11,387 nucleotides of DNA, taken from assembly GCA_002751075.1 (NCBI GenBank), contig NAOQ01000220.1, forward strand, positions 38,614 to 50,000. The letters are read 5' to 3'. A program made the translations under genes and the position numbers. The notes beneath the pieces are model-generated. The model saw only the letters and a program-made list of their open reading frames with translations. It was not told the DNA's origin and did no database searches. The stretch is from Ichthyophonus hoferi. Taxonomy: Eukaryota > Opisthokonta > Ichthyosporea > Ichthyophonida > Ichthyophonidae. Below are positions 8,005-11,387 of the stretch, piece by piece. Positions within the stretch are counted from its first letter, which is position 1, and each line of letters opens with the position of its first letter.

Positions 8005-8412
8005 GGTTCTGGGCCCTGCATACTTCCACTGCACAAAGCAGCTCAGTTACACACTGGACAACAGGTCTCTGGCCGTTCAGGACAGAGTATAAATGTAAAC
8101 CGCAATAACTAATAAAGGCGCTGGCTGCTTACACGCATGCGGCCCCCGGCACATCTGGCATACGCGGCAACCCCGCATGCCTGTGTACATGTACACTAAC
8201 GTTATAGGAAAATACGACTACGTTCGTGACACAAAAAGCTTTCCATTCATTTATTATTTGTTAAACAAAATCATAATACATATGTGTTGTCCTATTATAC
8301 AACAACCAATTGGCGACCCCAAAGCCTGTGGGCAAGACGCTAAAACTACCACAGTTTGTTTGCTATAAGGTTTTGGATCCAGCACGCTTCCACTGCGACA
8401 CTGCTACATTCA
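8005..8412 (+). repeat. Module E: cassette and 3' tail of the family, between short direct repeats
   Basis: The core (8088-8367) parallels module D. TATAAAT is at 8088-8094, AATAAAG at 8111-8117, a GC-rich hairpin at 8135-8180, and a perfect palindrome at 8183-8196. Then come an AT run and the tail (CAACCAATTGGCGACCCC ... GCCTGTGGGCAAGAC ... CCACAGTTTG). The coding part is missing as in D. A ~45-base direct repeat flanks it: GGTTCTGGGCCCTGCA... at 8005 and GGTTTTGGATCCAGCA... at 8368, both running into CTTCCACTGC. The long upstream part of A and D is not recognisable here. Confidence 0.55.
8135..8196 (+). other. Hairpin plus 14-bp palindrome in module E
   Basis: GCATGCGG (8135-8142) pairs perfectly with CCGCATGC (8173-8180) across a 30-base loop. 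TACAC before it can extend the stem with GTGTA after it, leaving a two-base bulge. GTGTACATGTACAC (8183-8196) is a perfect palindrome and follows two bases later. Module D has the same arrangement, with compensating base changes in the stem. Confidence 0.5.
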
Positions 8413-8413
8413 G

Positions 8414-8716
8414 ATGATGATAGTAACTTTCGAGTCTAACAGCACGCGTTACATACATACAAATATAGCTCCCCACACTGATAAAACACACTGTGCCATA
8501 AGCACTATTGTGTTTAAAAGAACTAAAGTAGGAATTCCTCCTTCAGCAATAGCTGAAAACAACTGCAACAAACGATTAGAAATAACATCTGCATATACAC
8601 CTGCCATTACAATGCCTTCAATTGAAAGCAAGTCAACACTAATTATTGTGTCTACTACTAGCCCAGCCGAAGGTATTTCACAAAATTCAAATTACTATAC
8701 AGATCATACGTTTTGA
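8414..8716 (+). CDS. Copy F, divergent member of the unrecognised family (100 aa)
   Basis: The frame is open for 100 codons from two adjacent ATGs (MMIVTFESNSTRYIHTNIA). Residues 7-25 align with copy A's DSDSSVYLHTNIA segment. THCAIS matches A's HCAVF, and the end NYYTDHTF resembles copy B's final TDSDTF. The start lies where A has its residue ~27, so the Cys-rich N-terminal part of A is missing. The middle (rich in Ile, Thr and Ser) is hard to align. There is no signal peptide or membrane segment. It follows module E's flanking repeat within a few bases, so E may be its displaced upstream region. No function can be assigned, and it could be an ancient remnant whose frame stays open by chance. 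Confidence 0.35.
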   Translation: MMIVTFESNSTRYIHTNIAPHTDKTHCAISTIVFKRTKVGIPPSAIAENNCNKRLEITSAYTPAITMPSIESKSTLIIVSTTSPAEGISQNSNYYTDHTF

Positions 8717-8817
8717 GTTCAGATAGCACATTGCTTAGTCATCCTGCCTAGGACAAGTCCAGCTGACTTGTTTAATAATTAAGATGTGTCTTAACATATC
8801 TGTACTCCATGTATGCA

Positions 8818-8925
8818 AAGGAACACGTTAAAACGCCCCTTAACTCGGTATCATCTCTCCTTCTAACCGAATATAGGTCTCTACTTATTATCCCATGTTA
8901 GTAGAGAAAGCTTAAATCATTCGTC
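8818..8925 (-). repeat. R3: inverted partial copy of the right module
   Basis: The plus strand here matches the reverse complement of R1/R2. Landmarks in order are GGAACA, GGTAT, CTC[T/C], CGAATATA, TCTCTACTTATTAT, CCCATGTTAG and GAGAA[A/C]GCTTAAA. It is shorter than R1 and R2 and lacks the inverted arm. It shows that the module family extends past copy F. Confidence 0.5.
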
Positions 8926-9819
8926 AAATTATTTGCCAATCTTAAGAAGTCCTTATAATGGTGACGTATCGTAACATAGCGGTCTAGATGGAATGGATAA
9001 ACTTCTTTTCACAAAGTAATAACCTTACTGGGAAACCGCTCTTAATTGATCCAATTGCGATCACCATACTTAAATTGGTTTGGGCGCATCAAATTACCAG
9101 GACACTAAATATCGTGTAACAGCAATTTATTTAAACTACTAGCAACTGCAATAAAATGACTTATTTTCATTTTAATTTTATTATATTATTAGTAAGATAA
9201 GGGGAATATTGTATGGCATTGGAGGGTATTCCCCACCTATCATAATATGATCAACAATCTTACAATTAGTTACGATCAATAATTGGATTGAATCATTGGC
9301 TGCTATTATTAACGTTTAAAATTTGTTCTCAGCGTAGGAGAGTTTTACCAACGAAAAGCATTATTAAATATTCAGTCCTCGAACATAAAACCACAAATAA
9401 TATTTCATTGCGTGAGAATCAGACGTACGCGTTAACGTCATTTTGCGCGTTTATTAAATTATTCCTATTGGACAATCCTTTTTCTATCATTTATTGGTTA
9501 ACGTTGATACTAGCACCGATTGGTTATGCAGTGTTTATTATTGAATCAGTTGATTATATATATAACATAGATATAACCTAATGTCCATTTAATTATGAGT
9601 ATGAATAATATAGATAGATCTCCATTTATATAAGTTGTATACTCAGTTTAGCTGTTATCCATCTACTACTACCTATTTTGTATTTTAGGTTAAAAATTCA
9701 AATGTAAAGAACTATAATTATTTATATTAAACCTCCTCAAAAAAACAGAGTTTCAGAGGGAGTCTCTTCCTAGTAATTTTTTAATATTTTTTCATTTATA
9801 TATATCATAATAAGCGAGA
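8926..9819. other. Intergenic stretch upstream of the convertase gene, with a CpG-richer patch
   Basis: No gene is supported. A 97-codon open frame (9288-9581) starts at TTG and contains no internal ATG. 9330-9530 holds about a dozen CpG dinucleotides in otherwise CpG-poor DNA, including the run GACGTACGCGTTAACGTC, and lies 300-500 bases before the convertase ATG. That would fit a promoter region or 5' exon. An 8-base inverted repeat (GGGGAATA 9201-9208, TATTCCCC 9227-9234) is also present. No TATA box can be singled out in the AT-rich run before 9820. Confidence 0.4.
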
Positions 9820-11168
9820 ATGAGGGGAGCTATGGCACAGTTGTTGGCTTGTCTAGCTATAATCGTTGTACCAGTATTTGCCAGTACACAAGAACATACA
9901 CACGAATGGGCTGTTAAATTTAAAAGGGGAAAACGGAGTTTTAATGAACAGGCCGAGGAGTTAGCCGTCACTTTCAATCTTCATAACCTCGGAACGGTAA
10001 AGATTTATCTCACTAAACTAATGACTGAACAATGTGTTGTTAATCCTTTTTCTTCGTATCTCGGAAATGGATGGGTAAAGGCTTTAATCAAGCATTAACA
10101 GGACATGAAATGTTTGTGTTTGCTAATATACACGTGTCCAAGTATTCACACATACATCATCGCATTCTGTCATGTCCATATACACTCTGCCACATATGCT
10201 TGTATAGATAGATCTTTTCACTCATATATATCACAAAAAATAAATATTTATGAGCTATACACCTACACACATATATTATCATACTATCATACCGTCATAC
10301 ATTCTATCCTATTATCATATATATATATTCACGTCTACAACGACAAATGTGCATGCAAGTAATTGTATTTTCATGTATTTATACATCTACATCTAATTAT
10401 ACTTCTATTTTCCATGAATATTGTTATAAGTTAAAAATGCCCTGTTCTCCTTGTACGTGCCAATATATAGAGAGAGTATGTGTCTAAGAAGTTTTAATGC
10501 GACTATTATATATGGGTAGAACTAGCCAATGAAGGAATTTCATACTATCATTTTAAAATAAAATAAAATTATATTCACTACATCATTGGCTACTACTTTT
10601 AATTCACTAAAGTACTCCAACCATTGGCTAAAGCATTGGACATATAATCTTAATACAGATTGCCTTTATGGTCTTCAGGTCTGCAATCTAATTATAGTTT
10701 TTGTTTATTTTATCTTTCATATTTGAACACTAACCATTGCATCATTAATTTTACTACCCCCTTTTATTTTAAACCATATATGTATACACATACACTAAGG
10801 TAGATATATTATTTCACATCTGTTTATATACATTTACTCACCCCCACATATGTATACACATACACATAACATATTGACATATATTCATTTCTATATTCAT
10901 ATTTCTATGCATTTACATACAATACAATACACCCAATACATCCCTATAGGCATACATGAAAATATACATTCCCCTGTTTGTTTGTTTTTTCTTCTCCCTC
11001 TCCCTCTCTCTCATGTATATAAACAGATAGCAGGGTTTGAGGACACCTATTCTTTTATTCCTAAAAGTCGTTGTGGAGACATGGATGGCAGTGTATGTAG
11101 AACTAGACGGGACTCTACAGATCAACACTATGATATTAAAGACTATCTGGGTAACCATCCTGATGTAG
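9820..11168 (+). CDS. Proprotein convertase (kexin/furin type), 5' part: signal peptide and prodomain
   Basis: Exon 1 (9820-9996) starts at the first ATG after in-frame stops. A second in-frame ATG at 9832 gives an equally good signal peptide. Residues 5-21 form the hydrophobic core, with likely cleavage at VFA|STQ. The S8 prodomain begins HEWAVKF and runs to NLGT59, where GTAAAG forms the donor. Exon 2 (11027 to about 11168) follows TATAAACAG, in the same phase, and continues IAGFEDTYSF. The joined NLGTIAGFEDTYSF parallels NLGQIGNLEDYYHF-like text in furin-family convertases. RTRR87|D fits the internal prodomain cleavage motif R-x-R/K-R. Two cysteines (75, 83) precede it in a short insert. 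HPDV resembles the stretch before the W-x-E-Q-Q of the prodomain's end. The catalytic domain lies beyond the window. The end of exon 2 is uncertain: AG|GTGGTG after HPDV is my choice, with GAT|GTAGGT as an alternative. Such enzymes cleave precursor proteins at basic sites in the late secretory pathway. Confidence 0.78.
10523..10592. repeat. 70-bp element with perfect 10-bp inverted ends
   Basis: TAGCCAATGA at 10523-10532 is the exact reverse complement of TCATTGGCTA at 10583-10592. A further CCATTGGCTA lies near 10620. The AT-rich interior suggests a tiny MITE-like element or solo ends. ACTA occurs on both outer sides (10521 and about 10591), too short and overlapping to call a target duplication. 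Confidence 0.4.
10775..10866 (+). repeat. Spaced direct repeat of a ~20-base ATGTATACACATACAC motif
   Basis: Near-identical motifs CATATATGTATACACATACAC and CACATATGTATACACATACAC are about 71 bases apart. They sit within intronic CA/TA-rich low complexity and are probably remnants of a degraded simple-sequence array. Confidence 0.5.
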
Positions 11169-11187
11169 GTGGTGGTGGTGTGTTCGG

Positions 11188-11387
11188 GTAGGTAGGGAGG
11201 TAGATAAATAGGTAGGTATGGAGGTAGATAAATAGATAAATAGGTAGGTAGGTAGGTAGATAAATAGATAAATAGGTAGGTAGCTAGGTAGGTAGGTAGG
11301 TAGGTAGGTAGGTAGGTAAATAGGTAGGTAGGTAGGTAGGTAGATAAATAGATAGATAGGTAGGTAGGTAGGTAGATAAATAGATAG
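11188..11387 (+). repeat. GGTA/GATA/AATA tetranucleotide microsatellite
   Basis: A period-4 array continues to the window end. Blocks of (GGTA)n alternate with GATAAATAGATAAATA. It starts within about 20 bases of the proposed exon 2 donor and so occupies the beginning of intron 2. The mixed blocks point to repeated slippage plus block duplication. Confidence 0.95.

Larger units (their letters stand above)
9997..11026 (+). other. Intron 1 of the convertase gene
   Basis: The donor is ACG|GTAAAG. The acceptor is a ~30-base pyrimidine run (TTTTTTCTTCTCCCTCTCCC and on), then ATGTATATAAACAG|ATA. The intron is AT-rich with scattered ACATACAC-type low complexity. Open frames inside it (10105-10362, 10850-11026) are artefacts of that composition. 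It contains a short inverted-repeat element and a tandem pair of near-identical 20-mers, listed separately. Confidence 0.7.

Noticed and set aside
2155-8290. Reading the A/C/D/E cassettes as long terminal repeats of a retroelement
   Set aside because: TATA plus AATAAAG is suggestive, but no primer-binding site, polypurine tract, TG...CA ends, or integrase or polymerase remains lie between them. The paired inverted arms fit a DNA-element or duplication model better.
9201-9234. 8-bp inverted repeat GGGGAATA/TATTCCCC as a terminator or operator
   Set aside because: There is no adjacent gene end and no T-run, and the context is eukaryotic. It is noted only as a minor structure.
9288-9581. 97-codon open frame with a hydrophobic C-terminal stretch, plus strand
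   Set aside because: It begins at TTG, contains no ATG, resembles no family, and lies in the likely promoter region of the convertase gene.
10105-10362. Intronic Tyr/His/Ile-rich open frame
   Set aside because: It is a composition artefact of TACACA/TATATC low complexity inside the convertase intron.
10850-11191. Single open frame running through intron 1 into exon 2
   Set aside because: Only the part after the acceptor at 11026 resembles the convertase family. The upstream part is translated intron and pyrimidine tract.
11188-11387. CRISPR-like or telomere-like array
   Set aside because: It is a plain period-4 microsatellite with no unique spacers, in a eukaryotic intron.

Overview
This is AT-rich eukaryotic DNA, most likely animal or close animal-relative. 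The best evidence is at the right end. Two exons encode the signal peptide and prodomain of a kexin/furin-type proprotein convertase. They are separated by a ~1.03 kb intron whose 3' splice site has a long pyrimidine tract. Simple tetranucleotide arrays, short inverted-repeat elements and a decayed Ty1/copia retrotransposon fit a repeat-rich animal genome. I cannot name the clade. No bacterial features are seen.

Layout. 1-2050: little that is readable, then an old, multiply broken copia-type fossil (recognisable from about 585). 2086-8925: a cluster of related repeat modules. Two pairs of inverted arms (2086-2222 with 5812-5960; 6157-6225 with 7309-7390) bracket a 3.9 kb and a 1.2 kb block. 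Inside or beside them lie six copies or remnants of one unrecognised gene-like module. Two are open (2608-2997 and 8414-8716, both +), one is 5'-truncated (about 4258-3850, -), one is decayed (about 4560-4976, +), and two keep only the upstream part and a short 3' tail (6157-6715 and 8088-8367, +). The larger block also holds a compact two-exon gene on the minus strand (5412-4985). It is predicted to encode a ~102-residue secreted, N-glycosylated, Cys-rich, GPI-anchored protein. 8926-9819: gene-free, with a CpG-richer patch. 9820-11168: the 5' part of the convertase gene. 11188-11387: GGTA/GATA microsatellite in its second intron.

How the parts relate. The convertase gene belongs to the secretory pathway. 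The small GPI protein would pass through the same pathway, but nothing ties the two functionally. The repeat cluster is best read as serial duplication, inversion and internal deletion of a gene-bearing or mobile module. The unknown ~130-140 residue family, its shared upstream cassette (TATA-like box followed 21-27 bases later by AATAAAG) and the paired hairpins in two copies are the least explained parts of the window.
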